Origin: G963667675 sp964291545
Lineage (GTDB): Bacteria; Chloroflexota; Dehalococcoidia; Lucifugimonadales; UBA3495
Direction: 5' to 3'
NCBI GenBank assembly: GCA_964291545.2
Contig: OZ219861.1
Location: 1,054,001 to 1,118,000, forward strand
DNA: 64,000 bases
Of this stretch, positions 28,473 to 38,529 are shown one piece after another. Every line of letters starts with the position of its first letter. Within the stretch, counting starts at the first letter, position 1. Position numbers and translations under genes: made by a program. A model generated the notes under the pieces. The model did not search any database and had not been told where the DNA came from. It saw nothing but the letters and a program-made list of their open reading frames with translations.

Positions 28473-31400
28473 TCATGCCCAGAGCCAATCAAGTTCCGAG
28501 AACGCGAGCTTGCGTTCGAAGTTTTCAATATTATCCCGTACATTGAGAATGAGGCATCGATCATTGCCGCCGTTTTTCACGCCCCGCAATCCCCTTCCAA
28601 TCATTTGAAAGTAGAGATTGGGGCTGTAGACAGGGCGAGCGACTATAATGGCCCTGGTTTTCGGAGCATCAAATCCCTCCCGGAACACTCCGTAATTGAC
28701 TAGGGCTTTTACCCTGCCGGCCCGAAACTCTTCGACAACCCGGCGGCGGACCGATATTTCGGTGGTTCCACTCACCGCACGGGCTTCAACTCCCATAGAC
28801 GTTAGCAAAGCCGCGATAGTTTGGGAGTGTTCCACTGATGTGGCGAAGATCAGGGTGGGCCATTGTGGGTCTATACGTTCCTCGTAACATTTGATTATGC
28901 GGCTAGTGCGGTCGGCATCGCTGGCGATACGGTTTTCAACACTTCTCGGCAGCCAGGGGACTCCTATTGTCTGTTGTAATTCATCGCGGGACATAGAGAA
29001 GCGTCCGCCTTCAATTGTGGCGTGGTCGGCCTGAGCGAGTATGCGCATAGTCTGAAGTTCTCGGATGACGTCTTCAGGATCATCGCTCTTGAACGCTTCC
29101 GCATCCAACCTGTTGCTTCCGTATCGATTCACGAGCCTCTCAGTCTCGGAGACATCATGGCCTCTGTACGGAGTAGCAGTCAGACCGATCAGGAACGGTT
29201 CATCAGAACGTCTCCAGCGAGTCAATCCAAGCTCTTCCATAACAGACGTGAAAGTGCGTGCCACCGACCTGTGTGCCTCATCGAAGACTAGAAGCTTGAA
29301 ATCCGATAGGAATTCGTACGACTCGGGTTGTCTGCTTATCTTAGCAGCGAGTGTCTGGATAGTAGCGACAATTACGTGCATGTCGCCCGTTGGTAGAGGT
29401 TGAGGCTGCCCGGCCCACAGTCTGGAGATCCGTAACTGGGTCGCTTGAGCACCCTCACTGGCCCAAACTTGTCGCCAAGCCTCCACCGCCTGCTCACACA
29501 ATTCGTCGCGGTCAGCCACCCACAGGATGCCTCCCTTGAAGCCGTCATCTCGCATAGCTTCGACAACGGACTGGACGGCTACCCGGGTCTTCCCTGAGCC
29601 GGTAGGCATGCTAATCATCCCGCGTCGTTCGCCGGGTGTTCCGTTTGAATGGATTAGCCGTCTTACGTTTCCGACGACTTTACGCTGGTAGCCATGAAGC
29701 TGGGGCAAAGAGTAAGGCCCTTCTACCTCAAGGTATGGATCTCGCCGGGGGTTCCGCTCTCCAGCCCACTCTTCCCCAAATCCCAGCGAGCGGACAAATT
29801 CGACAGCTCTCTGGCTCCCTGCCCACCTTCTAGGGGGGTCTAGATGGACCAACTCGTCGCGATACTCGCGAAGGGCACCGGTGTGGAAGGTCGCAATGGC
29901 GGCTTGGGCCGCTCGTATTCCTGTGACGGGACCCTGAGTCTGTTCCAGTATAGCTATTAGACCTCCGGGCAGATGCCGCCGAAGCTCAGTCTCCCCGATG
30001 GCCGCAAGTAAGCGTTCCTCATCCGTCGAGCATTGCCTGACATGGTTCCTGGCATCTTTCACCTCTGCGTCAGTCAGACCGAGGAGAACTCTTTCGATTT
30101 GTTTCTGGTCTAGTTGTAATTCAAGTGCTTCGACTATTGCTGCTATCTCGTCTCGCTCGTCACCTTTCCGAGTGATATAGACCGTACCCTCAATGATGAC
30201 GCAATCTCTCTGACCGTAGCCGCGCGCATCTTCCATGTGACGCAAAACGTCACATCGAACTAGTTCGATGTTCTCATGGTTCGTTGCTAGGTGACTTCTC
30301 AGTCCAGGCCATACGTCGACCAATGGCACAGGGGAGTCCGCGTTTATGGGTTCGGGCGGCAAATCAATCTTGTCTTGGAGTCCGAACATTTGCCGGATCA
30401 AAGCAGCCTTGGGATGTGAAAGCAGCTTGAACAACACGGCTTTGTTTTTAGGCGGGTCACCTTGACCGTCAGAAAGCCGCTCAATCCCTGTAGACGTAAT
30501 AATTCGACCATCCAAAAGCAGTGGTATTAGACACGGGGATATGTACTCCATCTCTGGATAAGTGTTTGGGCGACTCTTATGGTGCATTGTCCAAGGCTTG
30601 TAGGTATCATCCAGGTCTAGGAGTGCTTCTGTATAGAGGGCCTTGCCCTCTTCGGAGAGATATCTCAGCACGTCTAATGGACCGCTAGTGGTGGTCGACC
30701 CAAATTGGAGATAATAGTCACGTGGCTTGCTTGGAAGGGGCTGCTTTTGAAATGCCTTGCGACCGGAGCTAATGAACGTCTGGTACTGTTCTAACGACAG
30801 TTCGTGTCCGTCGAGAGGCGCTCCAACAGCGCGGAGTTCTCTGAGGAGAGGCAAGTCTGACTCATGGTACAAGAGGTCTATAGAGACGTTAGTGTCTCGA
30901 CTGGCGTCTGCGGGAACGATGGGGCCTGGCAACAACGCTTGAAAAAGTGAACGCCAATCCCCAGAAATGGTGCGTACGCAAAGCTTATCACGCCAGTTGT
31001 CCAGTTTGTATGTGGATTCGTTGATGATCTTCGCTGCTTCCTTCTGGTCAACGCAACGAGCGAGCCGCCAGAACTCATGCCATTTCTCGCTACTAATCTT
31101 TTTGCGGTCATACCAAGGGATGCCCAACAGCCCTGACGCAAATTCCTTGAACGCACTGGCTGCTGAAGCAGGTGTGATTCCCAGCTTCTTCAGCGAGTCC
31201 AGCGTGTCAGGGTCTGCCTGCAACTGTGGGTGGACCAGGTTGGTTGCGGTGGTGGCGTTATCGCCACCGAGAAAGACCGAGTCCGAATTGGGCTCGGACC
31301 AACTTCCATCGGCCATAAACACGATGTTGCCAAGGTCGTAGCTCTTTCGTATTTGTTCCGGAAGCAGCGCGGCCGTCTGGATAGCGGCCATGGAGGCTTG

Positions 31401-32978
31401 AATGGCCAATTGCGGTTGGGACTTGGCACCATCTAGTAACGCTTCCAGCCATTTAGCAATAGTCGCATCGGGAAGAGAAGGAGGTCTAAGTCGGTCAAGT
31501 CTAGCTAGTCTATTCCGGGTCAACGCGCTGTAATGGAGCCATTCTGATGGACACCGCTCATATGATGACCAGCGTTCGAGAGAAGCTGAGGTGCTTTGTC
31601 CATCACCCACCAGCACACGAGGAGGGTACGAGACTTCAGATAGCTTCCGCAATTCGCCGTCTTGGTTCGGCACCAGCGCACGGCTTCTCAGATCAGAGTC
31701 TAGTTGGGTGCGCAAATGTTCGCTATGAGGCGTATCCCCGGCTTCCCTTCTGCGAGGCAGCGCATCTAGGTGCCTAGCCGGATCGTCTTCCAAAGAAAGC
31801 TGTGGCAGTGCATCGGCTACCATCCCGGCAGCTGCGTCAATCAACTCATCGTTATAGACTCCCGGCAACAGGTTTTGACGGTCCTCATTGGTCTTCCATG
31901 GCGCGTTCAGGATGCCAGACAACAAACTTGTTGTCATAGTGGGAAAGAAGGCCCAGAACTTGCCTGGCTCATCCAGCCTATCTATCGGCGCCGCCCACGA
32001 AATCGGGACTTCATCAGCGTCGTCCAGGCTTCTGCTGTCACTTCTGGCATCTGAAGAAAGCTGGCGAATAGTCATCGTGATCATCCACCGACTCGTACTA
32101 CTGCCATCGTCAAGGATGAATAGACCATCGTCACTGCGTAGACTGAATTTGCGAGGGTTTCCCTGATTATCGTCTTGGAGCACCAATTCTGAAACATGCT
32201 GTGCGAATAGGAGAAACTCCGGAGGAAATTCCTCCATCTGCTGACCAAGGTCCATATTTGCTCCGGGCTTTAGCCGAAGGCGGACGATGTTCACGGCCCA
32301 ACCCATTAACTCCCGCAGAGTGTGGTCCGACTCCATCTGCGGCCAAGGATCAATGGCTTCCGGAAGGCGTAGAACGGGATAACGGTCGACATCCGGCGCA
32401 ATTGCTTGGATAATCCGCGCGGATTTGTTGCGGTCGAAGCGAAACGAACCTGAACGGCTGAAGAACTCGGGAGTGTCGGTTACACCCAGCACCGACTTGA
32501 AGCCCAGGCCAAACCGGCCGATTTCCTCAGTTCCGCGCTTGGGAGACAGATGGGAAAACATTAGGGCCGTGACGCCATCCTCATCGATGGGCTGCCCCTC
32601 ATCTGCACAATATAGGTATGTTGGCGTTAACCTGATACAGATGCGCCCGCCGCCTGCCCCCGCCAAAGAATCGGCCCCGTTTTGGACCAACTCGAACAGT
32701 TGACGGCTGGCATAGCCGCCGCGCGCCGTGTCTTCCTCTGTGTTGGCGTGTTCGGCTACGAGGTTCGGCTGGCTGCGGTAGGCCTCCAGGGTCTTCTCTG
32801 ACTCTTTGCGGATATAGGCTCCTATATCCCCATAGGGGTCAGCCCAATCAACCCGTGAAGGAGCCCGTTGGTTCGAGACGAAAGGGTACGCCCTTTTCCC
32901 TTGCATCTCTGGATTCTGGCTTCTATTGCGGAGTCTGTGCTCCTTCTCTTTCCGTTTTAGCTTCTTACGCTTGCCCAT
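28473..32978 (-). CDS. Sacsin-like GHKL ATPase fused to SF2 DEAD/DEAH-box helicase; candidate defence protein
   Basis: 1501 residues, no signal or membrane segment. Residues 1-30 are very basic. A GHKL/HSP90-like ATP site of the sacsin type follows: N-box LFELVQNGADSL (~94-105), D-x-G in CADEGQP (~123), and glycine lid GRFGLGFKSVL (~154-164). A ~900-residue middle part matches no family I know. The C-terminal motor is SF2: Walker A MPTGSGKT (~1123-1130), DEAH (~1232), TATPYRG (~1266), and QMIGRGLRG (~1461). It is monocistronic, between secA and pyrD. Sampled G+C is lower than in neighbours (29/60 at 30121-30180; 39/60 in secA at 26401-26460), and codon use is looser, which suggests transfer. 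Similar two-ended proteins occur in defence contexts, but none is proven for this one. Confidence 0.85.
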   Translation of the reverse strand: MGKRKKLKRKEKEHRLRNRSQNPEMQGKRAYPFVSNQRAPSRVDWADPYGDIGAYIRKESEKTLEAYRSQPNLVAEHANTEEDTARGGYASRQLFELVQNGADSLAGAGGGRICIRLTPTYLYCADEGQPIDEDGVTALMFSHLSPKRGTEEIGRFGLGFKSVLGVTDTPEFFSRSGSFRFDRNKSARIIQAIAPDVDRYPVLRLPEAIDPWPQMESDHTLRELMGWAVNIVRLRLKPGANMDLGQQMEEFPPEFLLFAQHVSELVLQDDNQGNPRKFSLRSDDGLFILDDGSSTSRWMITMTIRQLSSDARSDSRSLDDADEVPISWAAPIDRLDEPGKFWAFFPTMTTSLLSGILNAPWKTNEDRQNLLPGVYNDELIDAAAGMVADALPQLSLEDDPARHLDALPRRREAGDTPHSEHLRTQLDSDLRSRALVPNQDGELRKLSEVSYPPRVLVGDGQSTSASLERWSSYERCPSEWLHYSALTRNRLARLDRLRPPSLPDATIAKWLEALLDGAKSQPQLAIQASMAAIQTAALLPEQIRKSYDLGNIVFMADGSWSEPNSDSVFLGGDNATTATNLVHPQLQADPDTLDSLKKLGITPASAASAFKEFASGLLGIPWYDRKKISSEKWHEFWRLARCVDQKEAAKIINESTYKLDNWRDKLCVRTISGDWRSLFQALLPGPIVPADASRDTNVSIDLLYHESDLPLLRELRAVGAPLDGHELSLEQYQTFISSGRKAFQKQPLPSKPRDYYLQFGSTTTSGPLDVLRYLSEEGKALYTEALLDLDDTYKPWTMHHKSRPNTYPEMEYISPCLIPLLLDGRIITSTGIERLSDGQGDPPKNKAVLFKLLSHPKAALIRQMFGLQDKIDLPPEPINADSPVPLVDVWPGLRSHLATNHENIELVRCDVLRHMEDARGYGQRDCVIIEGTVYITRKGDERDEIAAIVEALELQLDQKQIERVLLGLTDAEVKDARNHVRQCSTDEERLLAAIGETELRRHLPGGLIAILEQTQGPVTGIRAAQAAIATFHTGALREYRDELVHLDPPRRWAGSQRAVEFVRSLGFGEEWAGERNPRRDPYLEVEGPYSLPQLHGYQRKVVGNVRRLIHSNGTPGERRGMISMPTGSGKTRVAVQSVVEAMRDDGFKGGILWVADRDELCEQAVEAWRQVWASEGAQATQLRISRLWAGQPQPLPTGDMHVIVATIQTLAAKISRQPESYEFLSDFKLLVFDEAHRSVARTFTSVMEELGLTRWRRSDEPFLIGLTATPYRGHDVSETERLVNRYGSNRLDAEAFKSDDPEDVIRELQTMRILAQADHATIEGGRFSMSRDELQQTIGVPWLPRSVENRIASDADRTSRIIKCYEERIDPQWPTLIFATSVEHSQTIAALLTSMGVEARAVSGTTEISVRRRVVEEFRAGRVKALVNYGVFREGFDAPKTRAIIVARPVYSPNLYFQMIGRGLRGVKNGGNDRCLILNVRDNIENFERKLAFSELDWLWA

Positions 32979-33091
32979 TTTGAATGACTGGCTTGTATGA
33001 AACCGAGCCTAGCTAAGGATAATAAACCTCAAGCCACAGCAACGGTCGGCAGGATTGTAGGGCCGCCAAATAAATCGCAGCGCAGCCTATG

Positions 33092-34165
33092 CTACGCCGC
33101 AACGGGCTGCGCGCTGCCTACCAACTCTCCTATGCTGCGGACTCCCGAATCCTGCAGATACTCCGCAAGCTCGTCCAGTATGCGGAATGGCGCCCATAGC
33201 CCCGTCAGGTTGGCGCTGCCGATCTGAACGGCGGAGGCGCCCGCAACGATGTACTCCAGGGCGTGCTTGGCCGAGAATATGCCTCCCACTCCGATGATGG
33301 GTATGTTGACCACACGGGCCGTATGGTACACCAGCGCAACGGATACGGGCCTAAGCCCGTGCCCCGACAGTCCTCCGGTGATCCCGCCCAGGACCGGCTT
33401 GCGGGTGTCTACGTCTATCGCCATGGCCGGCAGAGTGTTGGAGATTGTCAACGCGTCGGCGCCGCCGGCCTCCGCGGCTTTGGCTATCTCGGTAATGTCT
33501 GGCACGTTGGGCGCCAGCTTGGCTATCACCGGCAGTTCCGTGTTGGCCTTCACCGCCGCCACGGCTTCCTGGGTCAATTCGGCCTGGTATCCGAACATGG
33601 CCCCGTTTTCCACGTTCGGGCAGCTCAGGTTGAGTTCCAAGGCCTGAAATCCGCCGACGCCCCGGGTCATGGCCGCCATCTCGCCGAACTGTTCCGCGCT
33701 GTCGGCCGACAGGCTGAGCAAGACGGTAGTCCCGTACTCTTTCCACACAGGAGCCAGGTCGGAGAGGGCCGCTTCGATTCCCGGATTGGTCAGCCCTATG
33801 GAATTGAGAAAAACCGTCTCCCCGTCTTCCATGCCTTGTCTGAACGAAGCAGGGTGCCACTTGGGCTCGGGGTTCCCTTCCCGGGGTAGTCGCGTGACCG
33901 TCTTGGGAATGACCGCTCCCAGGCGGGACAGGTCCATGTCTTCAGTGATGCCCCGGCCATAACCGTCGTAACCGAAGGTGCCCGAGGCTATCATCACCGG
34001 ATTGCTGAGGTGCAGACGGCGCCCGTGATGAGGGGCCAAGTCCACCGACAGGTCTACTTGGTACCCAATGTCCGCATCCCGGGAAGCGCGGGAATTATCT
34101 ACTGTTTGGGGTGACGAGCCGCGCTGGGGATTCGGGTTGCCCGTTCCCCTCGCTTGCTCATTCAC
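33092..34165 (-). CDS. pyrD: Dihydroorotate dehydrogenase, class 1B type
   Basis: A 357-residue FMN enzyme of pyrimidine synthesis, dihydroorotate to orotate. The class 1 features are NPVMIASGTFGYDG (FMN-side start), LNSIGLTNPGI, the catalytic-base Cys loop LELNLSCPNVENG, VIAKLAPN, TISNTLPAMAID, GGLSGHGLRPV and IIGVGGIFSAKHALEYIVAGASAVQIGSA. Class 1B proteins use an electron-transfer partner PyrK, not seen here. About 35 extra polar residues precede the normal family start. No suitable start codon fits a shorter form, so GTG at 34165 is used; it overlaps the rpoC stop by 4 bases (GTGA), implying translational coupling. Confidence 0.92.
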   Translation of the reverse strand: MNEQARGTGNPNPQRGSSPQTVDNSRASRDADIGYQVDLSVDLAPHHGRRLHLSNPVMIASGTFGYDGYGRGITEDMDLSRLGAVIPKTVTRLPREGNPEPKWHPASFRQGMEDGETVFLNSIGLTNPGIEAALSDLAPVWKEYGTTVLLSLSADSAEQFGEMAAMTRGVGGFQALELNLSCPNVENGAMFGYQAELTQEAVAAVKANTELPVIAKLAPNVPDITEIAKAAEAGGADALTISNTLPAMAIDVDTRKPVLGGITGGLSGHGLRPVSVALVYHTARVVNIPIIGVGGIFSAKHALEYIVAGASAVQIGSANLTGLWAPFRILDELAEYLQDSGVRSIGELVGSAQPVAA

Positions 34166-37100
34166 TCCTGCGGTTCTCCATCCGCCGGGCCGTCATCGGC
34201 CTCCTGTGGTTCTTCATCCGCTGGCTCGTCGTCGGCCTCTGAGTCCTCAGAAGGAGCGTCCAACTCCGGGTCGGGGCTGTCGCCCTCCTCCTGCTCCTCT
34301 TGGCCCGATCCGTTAGCGCCCAACTCGGCCACTGCCACTTGGGCGTCGCCGTCTTCCGGCTCGGCGACTTCGGCCGCCGGGGCGCCGTTCTCGGCTCCTA
34401 TCTCGGCAACGTTCCCGTTTTCTTCGAGGTTGCCGAGGGCTGCCTCCGCCTCGCCGCCGGGGAATCCATCCCCGTTGGACGCGGCGACCGCTTCAGGGAA
34501 GGCAAGGTCCAAGTCGCCGTCTTCCCTGTCGATTGGCACTCCCAGCCAGCCTCCGGCGGACAACTCCGGCGCAGGCTCCGGTTTCAGCAACTCGGCCATT
34601 CCCGGTATCTCCAGCCGGGACGGGATGAGCCGGCCAATGATTACGTTCTCCTTCAAGCCCAGCAGCCAGTCGTGGGCGCCGCTGATGGCCGCCTGGGTAA
34701 GCACCCGGGTGGTCTCCTGGAATGAGGCTGCTGACAGGAAGCTGTCGGTAAGCAGCGAAGCCCTGGTCACCCCAAGGAACACCGGCGTGGCCGTGGCGGG
34801 CTCGCCGCCCTCCGCCAGGATCTTTGCGTTCTTCTCCTGGAATTCGAACCTGTCTACCATCTGCCCGGGAATGAAGTCGCAGTCTCCGGTGGACTCCACT
34901 TGGACCCGGCGCAGCATCTGCCTCAGGATGATCTCGATGTGCTTGTCGTGGATTGTCACTCCCTGGGACAGGTATACCTGCTGGACCTCGTCCACCAGGT
35001 ATTGCTGCAGGGCGTCCTTGCCGCGAATGTGCAGTATGTCGTGGGGATTCAGCGGGCCGCCGGTCAGCGCATCACCCGCCTTCACCTCGTCGCCGTCGGA
35101 CACCAGTATGTGGGCGTGGGCGGGAATGAAGTGTTCCCGCTCCTCTACGTCTTCCCAGATGATTGAAACCACGTCGGAGCCCAGTTCCACGCGGCCGCCG
35201 ATGTTGGCAACCACCTGTTCCCCGGCCTCGGGTTCTCCTGCCTCTGACCCGTTGTCCCCGGCCAGCGGCGTGAGGCTTCCGGCCAGGATCATGCCCGGCT
35301 CCACGGTCTCCCCTTGCTCCACCAATACGTTGCCGTTCTCAGGAATGGGATAGTCCTCCTGGAACTCCTCCCTGCTGACCAGTCGCAAACGCCGGCCCTC
35401 TTCGCTGGTCTCCAGCTCGACGACGCCGTCGATATCGGCCAGGATGGCGGCGCCCTTGGGGACTCTGGCCTCGAACAACTCCTCGACTCTCGGGAGGCCG
35501 CTGGTGATGTCCAGTCCGGCAACTCCCCCGGTGTGGAAGGTCCGCATGGTCAATTGGGTGCCCGGCTCCCCGATGCTTTGGGCGGCAATAATGCCCACGG
35601 CCTGGCCGCTTTCCACCAGGTTACCGGTGGCCGGCAGCCTGCCGTAGCACATCCGGCACACCCCTCGGCGGGCCTCGCATGTCAGAGGTGACCGGACCGG
35701 GATTTCCGTCACCCCGGCCTCCACCAGTTGTTGGGCCAGGGTCTCGGTGATTTCCTCGTTGCGGTCCACCAATACCTCCCCCGTTTCCGGGTGAGGAATC
35801 GGCGTCGCCGCCAGCCGGCCCAGGATGCGGTCTGCCAGGGACGTGCCCTGGTGGTCGTCGGACCGGGCGGCTATCCAATAGGCGTCCAGGGTGTCGCAGT
35901 CCTCCTCGAGCACTATGACTTCCTGGGCGATGTCAATCAGCCTCCGGGTGAGGTATCCACTGTCGGCGGTCCTCAGGGCCGTGTCGGCCAGGCCCTTCCG
36001 GGCGCCGTGGGTGGAAATGAAGTACTCCAGGGCGGTTAGGCCCTCTCGGAAGCTGGACTTGATGGGCAGGTCGATGATCCGGCCTTTGGGGTTGCTCATC
36101 AGGCCTCTCATGCCCGCCATCTGCTTTATCTGGGAGATATTTCCCTTGGTGCCCGACATCGCCATGACGGCGATGCCGCCGTAGTTGGTCAGTTCCTTTT
36201 CGACCTCCTCGGTGGTCTGGTCGGAAGCCCTGGTCCAGGCTTCCACCGTCTTGTCATAGCGTTCTTCCTCGGAGATTAGGCCCGACAGGTACTGGTCCTC
36301 CAGCCTGCTGACCTCCTGGGCGGCCTCGTTCAGTATCTCTGGCTTCTTGGCCGACACCTGGATGTCGTTGATGGCGATGGTAATCCCCGAAACGGTTGCG
36401 TAGTGAAAGCCCAGGTCCTTGATTTTGTCCAGGGCCTCCGCCGTTTCCTCGTTGCTCAGGCTGCGATACAGCTCTGCGGTGAGGTCCTTGAGGCTCCCCC
36501 GGTCCATCACCCGGTTCCAGTATTCCGCCCCGACGGATTCTGGCAGTATCTCCCGGAACATCAACCGCCCCAGGGTGGTCTCGGTCCCCTCCTCCTCTTC
36601 CTCGTAACCGTCGACCTCCTGGTGGCCGTCGACGTGGTCGACGACGATCTTGGCCTGGAGGTCCACCAAGCCTGATGCGTGGGCTATGCGGGCCTCGTCG
36701 AAATCGTAGTAGCGGGAGCCTTCACCTTGCGCTCCCTCCCGCATCTGGGTCAGGTAGTAGCACCCCATCACCATGTCCAGCGTCGGCGCCACCAGCGGGT
36801 CGCCGGAGGCCGGGGAGAGCATGTTATGGGTGCTCAGCATGGCTTCGCTGGCTTCCAGCACGGCCATTCTCGACAGTGGAACGTGTACTGCCATCTGGTC
36901 CCCGTCGAAGTCGGCGTTGAACGCCGAGCAGACCAGGGGATGTATCTGGATGGCGTTGCCCTCGATGAGCACCGGCATGAAAGCCTGGATGCCCAGGCGG
37001 TGCAATGTCGGCGCCCGGTTCAACAGCACCGGCCGGTTCTTGATCACGTCTTCGAGAATGTCCCAGACCTCCGGCCTGGCCCGTTCCACCATGCGCTTGG

Positions 37101-38529
37101 CGTTCTTGATGTTGGGGGCAATGCCCAACACCGCCAGCCGGTGCATGACGAAGGGCTTGAACAACTCCAGGGCCATCCTCTTGGGCAGCCCGCATTCATT
37201 CATCTTCAGTTCCGGGCCCACTACGATGACCGAACGGCCGCTGTAGTCCACCCTCTTGCCCAACAGGTTCTGCCGGAAGCGCCCCTGCTTGCCCCTCAGA
37301 AGGTCGGACAGGGACTTAAGCTTGTGGTTGTGGCTGCCCTGTATGGGCCTGCCCCGGCGGCCGTTGTCTATCAGGGCGTCCACCGCCTCTTGGAGCATCC
37401 TCTTTTCGTTGCGGATGATGATTTCGGGCGCGCCCAGGTCCATCAGCCGCCTCAGCCGGTTGTTCCGGTTAATTACCCGGCGGTAGAGATCGTTCAGGTC
37501 GCTGGTGGCGAACCGCCCTCCGTCAAGTTGGACCATGGGCCGCAGCTCCGGCGGCAGCACCGGCAACACCGACAGAATCATGTTCTCGACCCGGTTGCCG
37601 CTGTTGCGATAGGACTCCACCACCCGCAGGCGTTTGATGGCCTTCTTGCGGCGTTGGCCGGAGGTAGACTGCATCTCGTAGATAAGTTGCTCCCGCAGCG
37701 CCTCCAGGTCGATGGTCTTTAGGATGTCCAGGATGGCCTCTGCTCCCATGCCGGCCTGGAAGACCTCGCCGTACTTGTCCTTTAGCTCGCGGTAGCGGGA
37801 CTCGGCTATCAGTTGGTGGACCCGCAGGTCCTCCAGCTCGTCCGTGGTCAACTGCAACTGCTCTTCCAGTTGGGCCTCTTCAGCCTCCAGTTGGGCGGTG
37901 AAGGCCTCGATTTCCGCTTCGACGGCCTTGAGTTCGGCTTCTGCAGCCTCGTCTTCGCCGGCCCTGGCGGTTTCGGCCTTCTGGTTCAGTTCCTCCAGGT
38001 GTTCCTGGGCAGCCTCGCGGAGCTTGCCGATCTCTCGCTCGGTAGTGGCCTGGTGTTCTTCGATGGTCTCCTTGCGGACCTCGTCATCCACCGAAACGAT
38101 GATGTGCTGAGCGAAATAGAGCACCCGCTCCAGGTTCCTGGGAGAAAGGTCCAGCAGCAGGCCCAGGCGGCTGGGAGTGGTCTTGCTGAACCATATATGC
38201 GCCACCGGCGCCGCCAGCCTTATGTGCCCCATGCGCTCCCGGCGGACCTTCGAGCGCGTAACCTCGACGCCGCAGCGGTCGCACACGACGCCCCGGTAGC
38301 GGATGCGCTTGTACTTCCCGCAGAAGCATTCCCAGTCCTTGGTCGGGCCGAACAAGCGCTCGCAAAACAGGCCGTCTTTCTCCGGCCTTAGCGTGCGGTA
38401 GTTGATTGTCTCGGGTTTGGTGACTTCGCCGTGGGACCAGTTCAGTATCTGTTCCGGTGACGCCACGGAAATCCGGATAGCGTTGAAGTTGGTCCCCTGA
38501 GTGTCCGTTCTGTCAGCCAGTCTGACCAT
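34162..38529 (-). CDS. rpoC: DNA-directed RNA polymerase subunit beta'
   Basis: The 1455-residue catalytic subunit. The Zn-binding motif CFCGKYKRIRYRGVVCDRCG is near residue 68. A long Glu/Ala-rich coiled coil (~125-240) forms the clamp region. The active-site triad is in FNADFDGDQMAVHVPLS. The trigger loop and bridge helix region includes MAGMRGLMSNPKGRIIDLPI and SFREGLTALEYFISTHGARKG. The second Zn site is CEARRGVCRMCYG. The last ~110 residues (from ~1343) are an unusual acidic low-complexity tail of Glu/Asp/Ala/Pro/Gly. The start ATG directly abuts the rpoB stop. Confidence 0.97.
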   Translation of the reverse strand: MVRLADRTDTQGTNFNAIRISVASPEQILNWSHGEVTKPETINYRTLRPEKDGLFCERLFGPTKDWECFCGKYKRIRYRGVVCDRCGVEVTRSKVRRERMGHIRLAAPVAHIWFSKTTPSRLGLLLDLSPRNLERVLYFAQHIIVSVDDEVRKETIEEHQATTEREIGKLREAAQEHLEELNQKAETARAGEDEAAEAELKAVEAEIEAFTAQLEAEEAQLEEQLQLTTDELEDLRVHQLIAESRYRELKDKYGEVFQAGMGAEAILDILKTIDLEALREQLIYEMQSTSGQRRKKAIKRLRVVESYRNSGNRVENMILSVLPVLPPELRPMVQLDGGRFATSDLNDLYRRVINRNNRLRRLMDLGAPEIIIRNEKRMLQEAVDALIDNGRRGRPIQGSHNHKLKSLSDLLRGKQGRFRQNLLGKRVDYSGRSVIVVGPELKMNECGLPKRMALELFKPFVMHRLAVLGIAPNIKNAKRMVERARPEVWDILEDVIKNRPVLLNRAPTLHRLGIQAFMPVLIEGNAIQIHPLVCSAFNADFDGDQMAVHVPLSRMAVLEASEAMLSTHNMLSPASGDPLVAPTLDMVMGCYYLTQMREGAQGEGSRYYDFDEARIAHASGLVDLQAKIVVDHVDGHQEVDGYEEEEEGTETTLGRLMFREILPESVGAEYWNRVMDRGSLKDLTAELYRSLSNEETAEALDKIKDLGFHYATVSGITIAINDIQVSAKKPEILNEAAQEVSRLEDQYLSGLISEEERYDKTVEAWTRASDQTTEEVEKELTNYGGIAVMAMSGTKGNISQIKQMAGMRGLMSNPKGRIIDLPIKSSFREGLTALEYFISTHGARKGLADTALRTADSGYLTRRLIDIAQEVIVLEEDCDTLDAYWIAARSDDHQGTSLADRILGRLAATPIPHPETGEVLVDRNEEITETLAQQLVEAGVTEIPVRSPLTCEARRGVCRMCYGRLPATGNLVESGQAVGIIAAQSIGEPGTQLTMRTFHTGGVAGLDITSGLPRVEELFEARVPKGAAILADIDGVVELETSEEGRRLRLVSREEFQEDYPIPENGNVLVEQGETVEPGMILAGSLTPLAGDNGSEAGEPEAGEQVVANIGGRVELGSDVVSIIWEDVEEREHFIPAHAHILVSDGDEVKAGDALTGGPLNPHDILHIRGKDALQQYLVDEVQQVYLSQGVTIHDKHIEIILRQMLRRVQVESTGDCDFIPGQMVDRFEFQEKNAKILAEGGEPATATPVFLGVTRASLLTDSFLSAASFQETTRVLTQAAISGAHDWLLGLKENVIIGRLIPSRLEIPGMAELLKPEPAPELSAGGWLGVPIDREDGDLDLAFPEAVAASNGDGFPGGEAEAALGNLEENGNVAEIGAENGAPAAEVAEPEDGDAQVAVAELGANGSGQEEQEEGDSPDPELDAPSEDSEADDEPADEEPQEADDGPADGEPQE

